From Yeguia hominis (GTDB lineage: Bacteria; Bacillota; Clostridia; Oscillospirales; Acutalibacteraceae): DNA of 64,000 nt. Of this stretch, positions 43,436 to 51,769 are shown piece after piece. The translations under genes were made by a program, and so were the position numbers. The stretch covers positions 62,001-126,000 of the forward strand of contig NZ_JACRSN010000005.1 in the NCBI RefSeq assembly GCF_014384705.1, written 5' to 3'. Position 1 is the first letter of the stretch, and every line of letters starts with the position of its first letter. Below the pieces are notes generated by a model. The model ran no database searches, was not told the DNA's origin, and was given only the letters and a program-made list of their open reading frames with translations.

Positions 43436-43508
43436 AGAGAAAAATTTCGCCCTGTGGTTCTAGTCGAAAAAAGTCCGATAAAAAGCGGAAAAAATTCAAA
43501 AAAAACAC

Positions 43509-43537
43509 TTGCAATATGCATGCCTTTGTGATAAGAT
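43509..43537 (+). promoter_or_regulatory. SigA-type promoter of the S10 ribosomal operon
   Basis: -35 TTGCAA (43509-43514), 17-base spacer, -10 TAAGAT (43532-43537). It is the only good promoter before rpsJ. Confidence 0.75.
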
Positions 43538-43736
43538 AATTAGGCACGACTGCGACAGATATGCGATGAAGCGGGAGGTTGCGGCCCATCAGCGGCCGGT
43601 TTTTCCGTGGAGTATGTCCGATTTTAAACCGGGCGAAAATCTTTGGACGTGCAGAGAATGTGATATCCGCGCAACCCTTTTTGCGTGCGTGATCCGCTGT
43701 GTTTTCTGCTTGTCCGGACGTTTTTCAGGAACAAAA

Positions 43737-43778
43737 CCCGGATGCGCTTGTCGGTAGACAAGCCTATCCGGATTTTTT
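43737..43778 (+). terminator. Attenuator-like terminator in the rpsJ leader
   Basis: An imperfect long stem (ATCCGGAT-type arms with inner CTTGTC/GACAAG, loop GGTA) is followed by a run of seven T, about 75 bp before the rpsJ start and 240 nt into the message. The placement suggests attenuation control rather than the end of a gene. Confidence 0.7.
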
Positions 43779-43854
43779 ATGCCGGATTAAGAAACACCCG
43801 GCACAGTGTTCCGTAAAAAACGCCGCCCGCCAACATTTTAAGGAGGCGATGAAC

Positions 43855-44166
43855 GTGGCAGTCAAAGAAAAAATCAGGATAAGAATCAAAGGGTACGATC
43901 ATCAGCTTGTCGACCGTTCCGCAGAGCGGATCGTTCAGACGGCAAAGCGCACAGGCGCAAGGGTTTCCGGTCCGGTGCCGCTGCCGACAGAGAAGCAGAT
44001 CATCACCATTCTGCGCGCTGTTCATAAGTACAAAGACAGCCGTGAGCAGTTTGAGATGCGTACGCACAAGAGACTTATCGACATCCTCAGACCTTCCAAC
44101 AAAACCGTAGAAGCGTTGATGGGTCTGGAACTCCCCGCCGGCGTAGAGATCGAAATCAAGCTCTGA
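43855..44166 (+). CDS. rpsJ: 30S ribosomal protein S10
   Basis: 103 residues, normal length; also a partner of NusB in antitermination. MAVKEKIRIRIKGYDHQLVD and the THKRLIDI block are typical. The GTG at 43855 is chosen because AGGAGG lies 8 bases before it; an ATG two codons earlier is too close to that site. First gene of a 32-gene run of translation genes on this strand. Confidence 0.96.
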   Translation: MAVKEKIRIRIKGYDHQLVDRSAERIVQTAKRTGARVSGPVPLPTEKQIITILRAVHKYKDSREQFEMRTHKRLIDILRPSNKTVEALMGLELPAGVEIEIKL

Positions 44167-44238
44167 TTTTGTTCGCTTGCGGACGAGGTCATGTTGGCGT
44201 GAATGCGTCAACCAATAACCGAAACAGGAGGTAACACA

Positions 44239-44871
44239 ATGCAAAAAGGTATTATTGGCAAGAAAATCGGCATGACGCAGATTTTCAACGAGAACGGGAA
44301 AGTCGTTCCCGTAACAGTCGTAGAAGCCGGCCCCTGCGCAGTAACGCAGAAGAAAACGGTGGAAAACGACGGCTACGCAGCAATTCAAATCGGTTACGGC
44401 GATTTGAAGGCGCACAAGGTAACCAAGCCGCTGAAAGGTCATTTTGACAAAGCGGACGTTGCGCCGAAGAGAACACTGCGTGAACTGAGAGTGGAAAACA
44501 TCGACAGCTACAATGTGGGCGACCTCATTAAGGCGGACGTCTTCGCAAACGGCGACAAGGTAGACGTCACCGGCGTGAGCAAAGGTAAGGGTTATGCCGG
44601 CGTGATCAAGCGCTGGAACTTTGGCCGCCTGAAGGAAACGCACGGTACCGGCCCGGTTGGCCGTCACGGCGGTTCCAACGGTGCGTGCTCCAGCCCTTCC
44701 CGTGTATTTAAGGGCCTCAAAATGGCTGGGCACCTCGGCGCGGAGAAAGTGACCGTACAGAATCTGACGGTTGTCAAGATTGACGCTGAAAACAACCTGA
44801 TCGCCATCAAAGGCGCGATTCCGGGTCCGAACGGCGGCATCGTCGTCATCCGCGACAGTGTGAAAGCATAA
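44239..44871 (+). CDS. rplC: 50S ribosomal protein L3
   Basis: 210 residues. MQKGIIGKKIGMTQIF start with ACAGGAGGTAACACA before it; the GVSKGKGYAGVIKRW and HGSNGACSSPSRVFKGLKM-type peptidyl-transferase loop are present. Early assembly protein of the large subunit. Its frame extends upstream to 44203 without support. Confidence 0.97.
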   Translation: MQKGIIGKKIGMTQIFNENGKVVPVTVVEAGPCAVTQKKTVENDGYAAIQIGYGDLKAHKVTKPLKGHFDKADVAPKRTLRELRVENIDSYNVGDLIKADVFANGDKVDVTGVSKGKGYAGVIKRWNFGRLKETHGTGPVGRHGGSNGACSSPSRVFKGLKMAGHLGAEKVTVQNLTVVKIDAENNLIAIKGAIPGPNGGIVVIRDSVKA

Positions 44872-44889
44872 GGAGAGGAGGAACTTAGA

Positions 44890-45513
44890 ATGCCTGAAAT
44901 TGCAGTATTGGATATAAACGGCCAGGAAGTTGAGAAAATGAACCTCAGCGACGCCGTATTCGGCATTGAGCCGAATGTCTCCGTCATGCACGATTTGGTA
45001 AAGAATTATCTTGCGAACCAGCGTCAGGGCACACAGTCCGCGCTGACAAGAAGCGAAGTTTCCGGCGGCGGCAAAAAGCCGTGGAGACAGAAGGGCACAG
45101 GACGTGCTCGCCAGGGCTCCACACGCGCTCCGCAGTGGACGCACGGCGGCATCGCATTTGCGCCGAAGCCCCGTTGTTACCGCTACACGGTAAACCGCAA
45201 GGTTCGCCGTCTCGCGATGAAGTCCGCGTTCTCTTCCAAGGTTCGCGACAACGAGATGATCGTGCTGGATTCCCTCAGCATGGATGAGTATAAAACAAAG
45301 AAGATCGCCGCGATGCTCAAAGCAGTTGGCTCTGAGAAAAAGGCGCTGATCGTACTCTCCGAAAACGACAAGAAGGTCATCGCTTCTGCGGGCAACATCC
45401 CCGGCGTGAAGACTGCGCTTGTCAACACCCTGAACGTCTACGATATCCTCAACGCCGACAAATTCATCGTCGTGAAGGATGCTGTGGCGAAGATCGAGGA
45501 GGTGTATGCATAA
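44890..45513 (+). CDS. rplD: 50S ribosomal protein L4
   Basis: 207 residues. The extended tunnel-wall loop (KPWRQKGTGRARQGS) and C-terminal KFIVVKDAVAKIEEVYA are typical. L4 lines the exit tunnel and in some bacteria represses the S10 operon. GGAGAGGAGGAACTTAG precedes the ATG; the stop shares one base with the next start. Confidence 0.97.
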   Translation: MPEIAVLDINGQEVEKMNLSDAVFGIEPNVSVMHDLVKNYLANQRQGTQSALTRSEVSGGGKKPWRQKGTGRARQGSTRAPQWTHGGIAFAPKPRCYRYTVNRKVRRLAMKSAFSSKVRDNEMIVLDSLSMDEYKTKKIAAMLKAVGSEKKALIVLSENDKKVIASAGNIPGVKTALVNTLNVYDILNADKFIVVKDAVAKIEEVYA

Positions 45514-45803
45514 TGGCAGCACAGGATATCATCATCCGCCCCATCATTACTGAAAAATCCATGGCCGGCATCGGCGCGAAGAAATATACGTTTGAGGTTG
45601 CCAAGGATGCGACAAAGATTGATATCGCCCATGCGGTGGAAGCGCTCTTTGACGTAAAGGTTCAGAAGGTCAATACCATGCACGTCCGCGGACATCTTCG
45701 CCGCCAGGGAAGAAGCCAGGGCTACACAAGAAGCTGGAAGAAAGCGATTGTGACGCTTGCGGAAAGCAGCAAGGCGATCCCGTTCTTCGAGGGCATGATC
45801 TAA
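45513..45803 (+). CDS. rplW: 50S ribosomal protein L23
   Basis: 96 residues at the tunnel exit, docking site for trigger factor and SRP. DIIIRPIITEKSMAG start and the HVRGHLRRQGRSQGYT loop are present. TAATG overlap with rplD; GGAGG lies inside the end of rplD. Confidence 0.97.
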   Translation: MAAQDIIIRPIITEKSMAGIGAKKYTFEVAKDATKIDIAHAVEALFDVKVQKVNTMHVRGHLRRQGRSQGYTRSWKKAIVTLAESSKAIPFFEGMI

Positions 45804-45837
45804 TTCCGTAATCCAGTAAGAGGAGTGTGAAATCGAA

Positions 45838-46671
45838 ATGGCTATTATCAACTATAAACCGACGACTCCCGGAAGACGGAATATGTCAGTTACGGACTAT
45901 TCGGGTCTTTCCAAGGGCGGTCCCGAGAAATCCCTGCTCAAGTCGCTCAAGAACAAGTCCGGGCGCAACAGCTATGGCCGGATTACGGTTCGCCACCGTG
46001 GCGGCGGCAACCGCAAGAAATACCGGATCATCGATTTTAAACGCCAGAAGCTCGATATGGCTGCGACGGTCAAGACGATCGAATACGATCCGAACCGCTC
46101 CGCGTTTATCGCGCTTGTGGAATATGAAGACGGCGAGAAGCGCTATATCACAGCGCCGCACGGCCTGAAAGTCGGCGACAAAGTTGTTTCCGGCACGGGC
46201 GCGGACATCAAGCCGGGCAACACCCTTCCGCTTGCAAATATCCCGACCGGTACCTTTGTCCACAATGTGGAAATGTATCCCGGAAAAGGCGCACAGATCG
46301 CCCGTTCCGCTGGTAACATGGCACAGCTGATGGCAAAAGAAAACGGCATGGCGCTGCTCCGCCTCCCGTCCGGTGAACTGCGGAATGTTCCGGATAAATG
46401 CATCGCTTCGATCGGCCAGGTCAGCAACATCGACCACGAAAACGTCAAGGTCGGTAAAGCAGGCCGGAAACGCCACATGGGCTGGCGCCCGACCGTGCGC
46501 GGTTCTGTTATGAACCCGTGCGATCACCCGCACGGCGGCGGTGAAGGCAAGAGCCCGATCGGCCGTCCGGGTCCTGTAACGCCGTGGGGCAAACCGACCC
46601 TCGGATACAAGACGCGTAAGCATCATAACCGCTCCGATAAATATATCGTGAAGCGCAGAAACGGCAAATAA
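45838..46671 (+). CDS. rplB: 50S ribosomal protein L2
   Basis: 277 residues. NSYGRITVRHRGGGNRKKYR and the peptidyl-transferase-centre segment MNPCDHPHGGGEGK are intact, with the conserved histidine. Primary 23S binder. AGAGGAGTGTGAAATCGAA precedes the ATG. Confidence 0.98.
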   Translation: MAIINYKPTTPGRRNMSVTDYSGLSKGGPEKSLLKSLKNKSGRNSYGRITVRHRGGGNRKKYRIIDFKRQKLDMAATVKTIEYDPNRSAFIALVEYEDGEKRYITAPHGLKVGDKVVSGTGADIKPGNTLPLANIPTGTFVHNVEMYPGKGAQIARSAGNMAQLMAKENGMALLRLPSGELRNVPDKCIASIGQVSNIDHENVKVGKAGRKRHMGWRPTVRGSVMNPCDHPHGGGEGKSPIGRPGPVTPWGKPTLGYKTRKHHNRSDKYIVKRRNGK

Positions 46672-46696
46672 GGCGTGCGGAAAGGAGCTTTGAATT

Positions 46697-46972
46697 ATGA
46701 GCAGAAGTATTAAAAAGGGTCCTTTTGTACAGCCGGTGCTGCTGAAAAGGATTAAAGAAATGAACGCGGCCGGCGAGAAGAGAATCGTCAAGACCTGGAG
46801 CAGGGCTTCCGTGATCTTCCCGGATTTCGTTGGACACACCATCGCTGTCCACGACGGACGCAAACACGTTCCGGTATATGTTACTGAAGATATGGTCGGC
46901 CACAAGCTCGGTGAGTTTGCCCCGACGAGAACGTTCAGAGGGCACGCCGGAAGCAAAACATCTGGTAAATAA
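46697..46972 (+). CDS. rpsS: 30S ribosomal protein S19
   Basis: 91 residues starting MSRSIKKGPFVQPVLLKRI and ending with the PTRTFRGHAGSK block. Located in the head of the small subunit with S13. AAAGGAGCTTTGAATT precedes the ATG. Confidence 0.97.
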   Translation: MSRSIKKGPFVQPVLLKRIKEMNAAGEKRIVKTWSRASVIFPDFVGHTIAVHDGRKHVPVYVTEDMVGHKLGEFAPTRTFRGHAGSKTSGK

Positions 46973-46995
46973 CGGCCGAAAGGAGTGTGTACAGC

Positions 46996-47331
46996 ATGGA
47001 AGCAAGGGCGCATTTGAAATATGCCCGTATTTCCCCGCGCAAGGTTGAAATTGTGCTGGATTTGATTCGCAACAAGCCTGCTAATGTCGCTATGGCGATT
47101 CTGAAGCATACCCCGAAGGCTGCATGCGAAGATTTACAAAAACTGTTGAAGTCTGCAATTGCAAACGCCGAGAACAATCACAACATGGATGTGACGAAGC
47201 TTTATGTTGCAGAGTGCTTTGTAAGTCCTGGCCCGATCCTCAAGAGAATCCGCCCGGCATCAAAGGGACGCGCATACAGGATCCTGAAGAGAACGTCGCA
47301 CGTCACCCTTGTGCTCAAGGAAAAAGAATAA
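46996..47331 (+). CDS. rplV: 50S ribosomal protein L22
   Basis: 111 residues. MEARAHLKYARISPRKVEIVL start and the extended hairpin loop (RIRPASKGRAYRILKRTSH) that lines the exit tunnel near macrolide sites. Start at 46996, 10 bases after AAGGAG; the GTG at 46987 is too near that site. Confidence 0.96.
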   Translation: MEARAHLKYARISPRKVEIVLDLIRNKPANVAMAILKHTPKAACEDLQKLLKSAIANAENNHNMDVTKLYVAECFVSPGPILKRIRPASKGRAYRILKRTSHVTLVLKEKE

Positions 47332-47347
47332 GCGGAGGAGGTAAATT

Positions 47348-48013
47348 ATGGGACAGAAAGTCAATCCCCACGGCCTTAGAGTGGGTGTTATCAAAGATTG
47401 GGATTCCCGCTGGTTCGCGAAGGACAACGTATTCGGCGACACGCTTGTTGAAGACTACAACCTGCGCAAAACGCTGAAGAAACAGCTTGCACCGGCTGGT
47501 GTTCCGAAGATTGAAATTGAACGCGACGCATCCCGCGTCCGCATTCATATCCATTGCGCAAAGCCCGGCATGGTAATCGGCAAAGGCGGTTCTGAAATTG
47601 AGAAACTTCGCCTGCAGTGCGAAAAAATGCTTGGCAAACCGGTTGCGATCAACATCGTGGAAATCAAACAGCCGGATCTCAACGCACAGCTCGTTGCAGA
47701 AAATATTGCACAGCAGCTTGAGAAGCGCATTTCGTTCCGCCGTGCTATGAAACAGTGCATCGGCCGTTCGATGAAGCTCGGCGCAAAGGGTATCAAAACC
47801 CAGGTTGCCGGACGTCTTGGCGGCGCTGAAATTGCACGTACGGAACAGTACCACGACGGTACGATCCCGCTGCAGACGCTGCGCGCGGATATCGATTATG
47901 GATTCGCCGAGGCCGCGACCACTTACGGCCGCATCGGCGTGAAAGTATGGCTCTACAGGGGCGAGGTCCTTCAAGACAACCGCAAGCCCCGTCGGGAAGG
48001 AGGCGCCAAGTAA
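47348..48013 (+). CDS. rpsC: 30S ribosomal protein S3
   Basis: 221 residues. MGQKVNPHGLRVGVIKDWDS start, a KH domain with the GXXG loop GKGG (MVIGKGGSEIEKLR), and the C-terminal domain with GRLGGAEIAR. Guards mRNA entry. GGAGGAGGTAAATT precedes the ATG. Confidence 0.98.
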   Translation: MGQKVNPHGLRVGVIKDWDSRWFAKDNVFGDTLVEDYNLRKTLKKQLAPAGVPKIEIERDASRVRIHIHCAKPGMVIGKGGSEIEKLRLQCEKMLGKPVAINIVEIKQPDLNAQLVAENIAQQLEKRISFRRAMKQCIGRSMKLGAKGIKTQVAGRLGGAEIARTEQYHDGTIPLQTLRADIDYGFAEAATTYGRIGVKVWLYRGEVLQDNRKPRREGGAK

Positions 48014-48015
48014 TT

Positions 48016-48441
48016 ATGCTGATGCCTAAACGTGTAAAATACCGCAGAGTACACCGCGGCCGCATGACAGGTAAGGCCCTGCGCGGAAACAAGGTGACAT
48101 ACGGTGATTTCGGCCTGCAGGCGCTGGAGCCGTCCTGGATTACTTCGAACCAGATCGAGGCCGCCCGTATTGCGATGACGCGTTACTGCAAGCGTTTCGG
48201 AAAAGTCTGGATCAAGATTTTCCCGGATAAACCGATCACCGAGAAGCCGGCTGAAACTCGAATGGGTTCCGGTAAAGGTTCCCCTGAGTACTGGGTAGCC
48301 GTTGTAAAGCCCGGCCGTGTGATGTTTGAAATCGGCGGTGTTCCGGAGGAGACCGCACGCGAAGCAATGCGTCTGGCTGCAAACAAGCTGCCGGTTAAAT
48401 GCAAATTCATCAAAAAGGAAGAAACGGGGGGTGAGCAGTAA
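48016..48441 (+). CDS. rplP: 50S ribosomal protein L16
   Basis: 141 residues, MLMPKRVKYRRVHRGRM start, GDFGLQALEPSWITSNQIEAAR core. Binds at the A-site finger and tRNA. The ATG at 48016 is two bases past the rpsC stop; a longer frame starting at 47947 overlaps rpsC and is rejected. Confidence 0.97.
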   Translation: MLMPKRVKYRRVHRGRMTGKALRGNKVTYGDFGLQALEPSWITSNQIEAARIAMTRYCKRFGKVWIKIFPDKPITEKPAETRMGSGKGSPEYWVAVVKPGRVMFEIGGVPEETAREAMRLAANKLPVKCKFIKKEETGGEQ

Positions 48442-48647
48442 TGAAGGCCAAGGAAATCCGTGAGCTCACAAATGAAGAACTCGAAGCGAAACTGAAAGAC
48501 CTCAAAGCTGAACTTTTTAACCTCCGTTTCCAGCTCGCCATTAACCAGCTGGACAACCCGATGCGCATCTCTGCCGTGAAGAAGGATATTGCGCGAGTCA
48601 AGACAATTCTTCATGAGAACAAAGCCGGCGACGGCGCACGTGCGTAA
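48441..48647 (+). CDS. rpmC: 50S ribosomal protein L29
   Basis: 68 residues, helical hairpin (MKAKEIRELTNEELEAKLK ... NPMRISAVKKDIARVKT) near the tunnel exit. TAATG overlap with rplP and GGGGGGTGA within the end of rplP. Confidence 0.97.
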   Translation: MKAKEIRELTNEELEAKLKDLKAELFNLRFQLAINQLDNPMRISAVKKDIARVKTILHENKAGDGARA

Positions 48648-48665
48648 GGGAAGGGAGGATGAATG

Positions 48666-48923
48666 ATGAGCGAGAGAACTATGAGAAAGACTGCTGTCGG
48701 CCGCGTAGTCAGTGACAAGATGGATAAAACCATCGTAGTCGCGATTCAGGACAGCGTCCGGCATCCGCTTTACAAAAAGATTATCAAGCGTACCGTGAAG
48801 CTGAAGGCGCACGACGAAAAGAACGAGTGCAGAATTGGCGACCGCGTCCGCGTGATGGAGACCCGCCCGCTTTCGAAGGATAAAAGATGGCGTCTCGTCG
48901 AAATCGTAGAGAAGGCAAAATAA
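48666..48923 (+). CDS. rpsQ: 30S ribosomal protein S17
   Basis: 85 residues: MRKTAVGRVVSDKMDKTIVVA core and the GDRVRVMETRPLSKDKRW OB-fold block. Two adjacent ATG codons exist; the second (48666) is 7 bases after GGGAGG and is preferred to 48663. Confidence 0.96.
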   Translation: MSERTMRKTAVGRVVSDKMDKTIVVAIQDSVRHPLYKKIIKRTVKLKAHDEKNECRIGDRVRVMETRPLSKDKRWRLVEIVEKAK

Positions 48924-48936
48924 GGAGGAATGCATC

Positions 48937-49305
48937 GTGATTCAGCAGCAAACTTACCTTAAGGTTGCCGACAACACAGGCGCAAAGGAGCTTATGTGCA
49001 TCCGCGTTCTGGGCGGTACCAACAGAAGGTATGCCAATATCGGCGACGTTGTGGTTGCTTCCGTAAAAAAGGCAGCGCCCGGCGGCGTTGTAAAAAAAGG
49101 CGATGTGGTCAAAGCTGTGATCGTTCGGTCCGCTTTTGGCGTTCGCCGCGATGACGGTACCTATATCCGCTTTGATGAAAATGCGGCCGTCATCATTAAA
49201 GACGACAAAAACCCGAGGGGCACACGTATCTTTGGACCGGTAGCGAGAGAGCTCCGTGACAAAGATTACCTCAAAATTTTGAGCCTTGCCCCCGAAGTGC
49301 TTTGA
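48937..49305 (+). CDS. rplN: 50S ribosomal protein L14
   Basis: 122 residues, exact family length. MIQQQTYLKVADNTGAKELM start (GTG codon) and ARELRDKDYLKILSLAPEVL end. Sits at the subunit interface. AAGGAGGAATGCATC precedes. Confidence 0.98.
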   Translation: MIQQQTYLKVADNTGAKELMCIRVLGGTNRRYANIGDVVVASVKKAAPGGVVKKGDVVKAVIVRSAFGVRRDDGTYIRFDENAAVIIKDDKNPRGTRIFGPVARELRDKDYLKILSLAPEVL

Positions 49306-49320
49306 TGGGAGGTGCTTACT

Positions 49321-49641
49321 GTGAATAATAAAGTCCATGTGAAAACAGGGGACACCGTCATCATCATGAGCGGCCGTGACCGCGGCATGAAGGGGAAGGT
49401 CCTTGCAGTCAGCCCGAAAGAGGGCAAAGTCATCGTGGAAGGCCGGAATATGGTATCGAAGCATGTAAAGCCCCGCAAGATGGGCGAGCAGGGCGGCATC
49501 ATTAAGGCAGAAAGCGCCATTTATGCCTGCAAAGTCCAGGTACTCTGCCCCCGCTGCGGCAAACCGACCCGTGTCGCCCATAAGATTTATGAAGACGGCA
49601 CGAAAGACCGCATTTGCGTAAAATGCGGCGAGTCGCTGTAA
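49321..49641 (+). CDS. rplX: 50S ribosomal protein L24
   Basis: 106 residues. KOW motif GDTVIIMSGRDRGMKGKV at residues 9-26; assembly initiator of the large subunit. A CPRC...CVKC pair near the C-terminus suggests a zinc site, seen in some Firmicutes. GTG start at 49321 after GGGAGGTGCTTACT. Confidence 0.96.
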   Translation: MNNKVHVKTGDTVIIMSGRDRGMKGKVLAVSPKEGKVIVEGRNMVSKHVKPRKMGEQGGIIKAESAIYACKVQVLCPRCGKPTRVAHKIYEDGTKDRICVKCGESL

Positions 49642-49654
49642 GGGAGGAAGCAAG

Positions 49655-50194
49655 ATGGCGAGACTGAAAGATTTTTACAAGGCGGAAGTTGCGCCCGCTC
49701 TGATGAAGAAATTCGAATACAAGAGCGTGATGCAGATTCCGAAGATCGACAAGATCATCATCAACGTCGGCGCCGGCGAGGCGAAAGACAACTCGAAGGT
49801 TATCGACGCAATCAGCGCGGATCTCGCAGCGATCACCGGTCAGAAACCGGTCGTCTGCAAGGCGCGCAAATCGGTCGCAAACTTCAAACTCCGTGAGGGA
49901 ATGAACATCGGCGTAAAGGTTACGCTGCGCGGCGACCGGATGTATGAGTTTATCGACAGGCTTTTCAATATCGCGCTGCCCCGTGTGCGCGACTTCAGAG
50001 GAATCAACCCGAACTCCTTTGACGGCCGTGGCAATTACAGCATGGGCATCCGTGAGCAGCTCATCTTCCCGGAGATCCAGTACGATAAAATCGACAAGGT
50101 TCGCGGGATGGATATCTGCTTCGTCACAACCGCAAACACCGACGAGGAAGCCAGAGAACTGATTGCGCTCATGGGCGCCCCGTTCGCGAAGTAA
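49655..50194 (+). CDS. rplE: 50S ribosomal protein L5
   Basis: 179 residues. Binds 5S rRNA. MARLKDFYKAEVAPALMKKF start, GAGEAKDNSK and the AKKSVANFKLREGM-like ARKSVANFKLREG block are present. AGGGAGGAAGCAAG precedes the ATG. Confidence 0.97.
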   Translation: MARLKDFYKAEVAPALMKKFEYKSVMQIPKIDKIIINVGAGEAKDNSKVIDAISADLAAITGQKPVVCKARKSVANFKLREGMNIGVKVTLRGDRMYEFIDRLFNIALPRVRDFRGINPNSFDGRGNYSMGIREQLIFPEIQYDKIDKVRGMDICFVTTANTDEEARELIALMGAPFAK

Positions 50195-50208
50195 GGAGGG
50201 AAAGACAA

Positions 50209-50394
50209 GTGGCCAAAACATCAATGAAAATCAAGCAGCAGAGAGAGCCGAAGTTCTCGACCCGCAGATACAATCGTTGCAAAATCTGCGGCAGGCCGCA
50301 TGCTTATCTCCGTAAGTTCGGCATTTGCCGTATCTGCTTCCGCGAACTCGCCTATAAAGGTGAGATTCCGGGCGTAAAGAAAGCCAGCTGGTAA
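50209..50394 (+). CDS. rpsN: 30S ribosomal protein S14, zinc type
   Basis: 61 residues, the short zinc-binding form with CKIC and CRIC pairs (CKICGRPHAYLRKFGICRIC). GTG start after AAGGAGGGAAAGACAA. The zinc form agrees with the zinc-type L33 and L36 in this window. Confidence 0.97.
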   Translation: MAKTSMKIKQQREPKFSTRRYNRCKICGRPHAYLRKFGICRICFRELAYKGEIPGVKKASW

Positions 50395-50420
50395 TTGAAC
50401 GCAGAAAAGGAGGTAACAGC

Positions 50421-50819
50421 ATGCAAATCACAGATACAATCGCTGATTTGCTCACCCGTATCCGCAACGCGAATTCTGCGAAGCATGATTCCGTTGAAGT
50501 GCCTGCTTCCAATATGAAGAAGGCAATCTGCCAGATTCTTGTGGACGAAGGCTACGTGAAGAACTTCACGGTAACGGAGGACGGAAAGCAGGGCATGATC
50601 AAAATCGCGCTGAAATACGGCGAGGGCAAGACTCCGGTGATTAAGGGTCTGCGCCGTGTTTCCAAACCGGGTCTGCGGATCTATTCCGGCGCTGAAGAGC
50701 TGCCGAAGGTCATGAAGGGCCTTGGTATCGCAATTGTTTCGACGTCAAAAGGCGTTATGACCGATCGTGAAGCGCGCCGTCAGAACATCGGCGGTGAAGT
50801 ACTCGCGTTTATCTGGTAA
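50421..50819 (+). CDS. rpsH: 30S ribosomal protein S8
   Basis: 132 residues. MQITDTIADLLTRIRNANSAKH start and IVSTSKGVMTDREARRQNIGGE signature. Known in other bacteria as repressor of the spc operon. AAAAGGAGGTAACAGC precedes the ATG. Confidence 0.98.
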   Translation: MQITDTIADLLTRIRNANSAKHDSVEVPASNMKKAICQILVDEGYVKNFTVTEDGKQGMIKIALKYGEGKTPVIKGLRRVSKPGLRIYSGAEELPKVMKGLGIAIVSTSKGVMTDREARRQNIGGEVLAFIW

Positions 50820-50836
50820 AATAAGGGGGTGCAGTA

Positions 50837-51382
50837 ATGTCGCGAATTGGAAGAAAACCCATAAATATTCCCGCAGGCGTCGATGTAAAACTTGATGCAG
50901 GCGAAATCACGGTGAAAGGCCCGAAGGGGTCACTCACCCAGAAGATCCACAAGAACATGACCGTCAAAGTTGAGGGCAACGAGATTCTTGTAACGCGGCC
51001 GAATGACGAAAAGGAAAACCGTGCACTGCACGGTCTGACCCGTTCGCTCATTCACAACATGGTTGTCGGCGTAACAGAAGGCTTCAAAAAAGAGCTGGAT
51101 GTCAACGGCGTCGGCTATCGTGTACAGAAGCAGGGCAAGGATCTTGTCATGAACCTCGGTTATTCGCACCAGGTTGTGATGAGCGAAATCGACGGCATCA
51201 CCATCGAGTGCCCGAATCCGAACAAGATCGTGATTCTCGGACCCGACAAGCAGAAGGTTGGACAGTATGCTGCGCAGGTGCGCGAGAAACGTCCGCCGGA
51301 GCCGTATAAGGGCAAGGGTATTAAGTATGTTGACGAAGTTATCCGCCGCAAGGAAGGCAAGGCCGGCAAGGGATCGAAATAA
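50837..51382 (+). CDS. rplF: 50S ribosomal protein L6
   Basis: 181 residues, two repeated domains. MSRIGRKPINIPAGVDV start, GPKGSLTQ, and the C-terminal signature RPPEPYKGKGIKYVDE. Near the sarcin-ricin loop. GGGGGTGCAGTA precedes the ATG. Confidence 0.98.
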   Translation: MSRIGRKPINIPAGVDVKLDAGEITVKGPKGSLTQKIHKNMTVKVEGNEILVTRPNDEKENRALHGLTRSLIHNMVVGVTEGFKKELDVNGVGYRVQKQGKDLVMNLGYSHQVVMSEIDGITIECPNPNKIVILGPDKQKVGQYAAQVREKRPPEPYKGKGIKYVDEVIRRKEGKAGKGSK

Positions 51383-51395
51383 GGAGTGAGAAATT

Positions 51396-51755
51396 ATGGT
51401 GAATAAAGCTGATACAAACAAAGCAAGGCTGAGACGTCACCGCAGAGTCCGCGGAAAGATTTCCGGGACAACAGCGCGTCCCCGCCTGAACGTATTCCGC
51501 TCCGCCAAGAACATTTACGCTCAGCTGATCGATGATGTCAAGGGCGTAACGATCTGCTCGGCTTCTACGCTGGACAAAGAGTTTGACGGCAATGGCGGAA
51601 ACAAGGACGCAGCCCGCGAAATCGGCAAAATGATCGCGAAGCGCGCGGCCGACAAAGGAATCACAGAGGTCGTATTTGACCGCGGCGGATATATTTTCCA
51701 CGGCCGTGTCAAAGAATTGGCCGAAGGCGCCCGTGAGGGCGGCCTCAAGTTCTGA
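51396..51755 (+). CDS. rplR: 50S ribosomal protein L18
   Basis: 119 residues. RLRRHRRVRGKISGTTARPRL basic N-terminal arm and C-terminal RGGYIFHGRVKELAEGAREGGLKF; binds 5S rRNA with L5. AAGGAGTGAGAAATT precedes the ATG. Confidence 0.97.
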   Translation: MVNKADTNKARLRRHRRVRGKISGTTARPRLNVFRSAKNIYAQLIDDVKGVTICSASTLDKEFDGNGGNKDAAREIGKMIAKRAADKGITEVVFDRGGYIFHGRVKELAEGAREGGLKF

Positions 51756-51769
51756 GAGGAGGAATACTT

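Larger units (their letters stand above)
43436..43854 (+). other. Leader region of the S10 operon
   Basis: 419 bp without a gene, holding the S10 promoter (43509-43537) and a leader of about 310 nt that ends in a terminator-like hairpin (43737-43778). A further hairpin-prone GC-rich stretch (GCGGCC/GGCCGG near 43586) lies between. No clear terminator was found for the Gfo/Idh gene. Confidence 0.65.

Noticed and set aside
43777..45522. Minus-strand 581-residue frame opposite rpsJ-rplC-rplD
   Set aside because: Long only because the ribosomal genes have few codons that create antisense stops; the plus strand encodes three well-known proteins.
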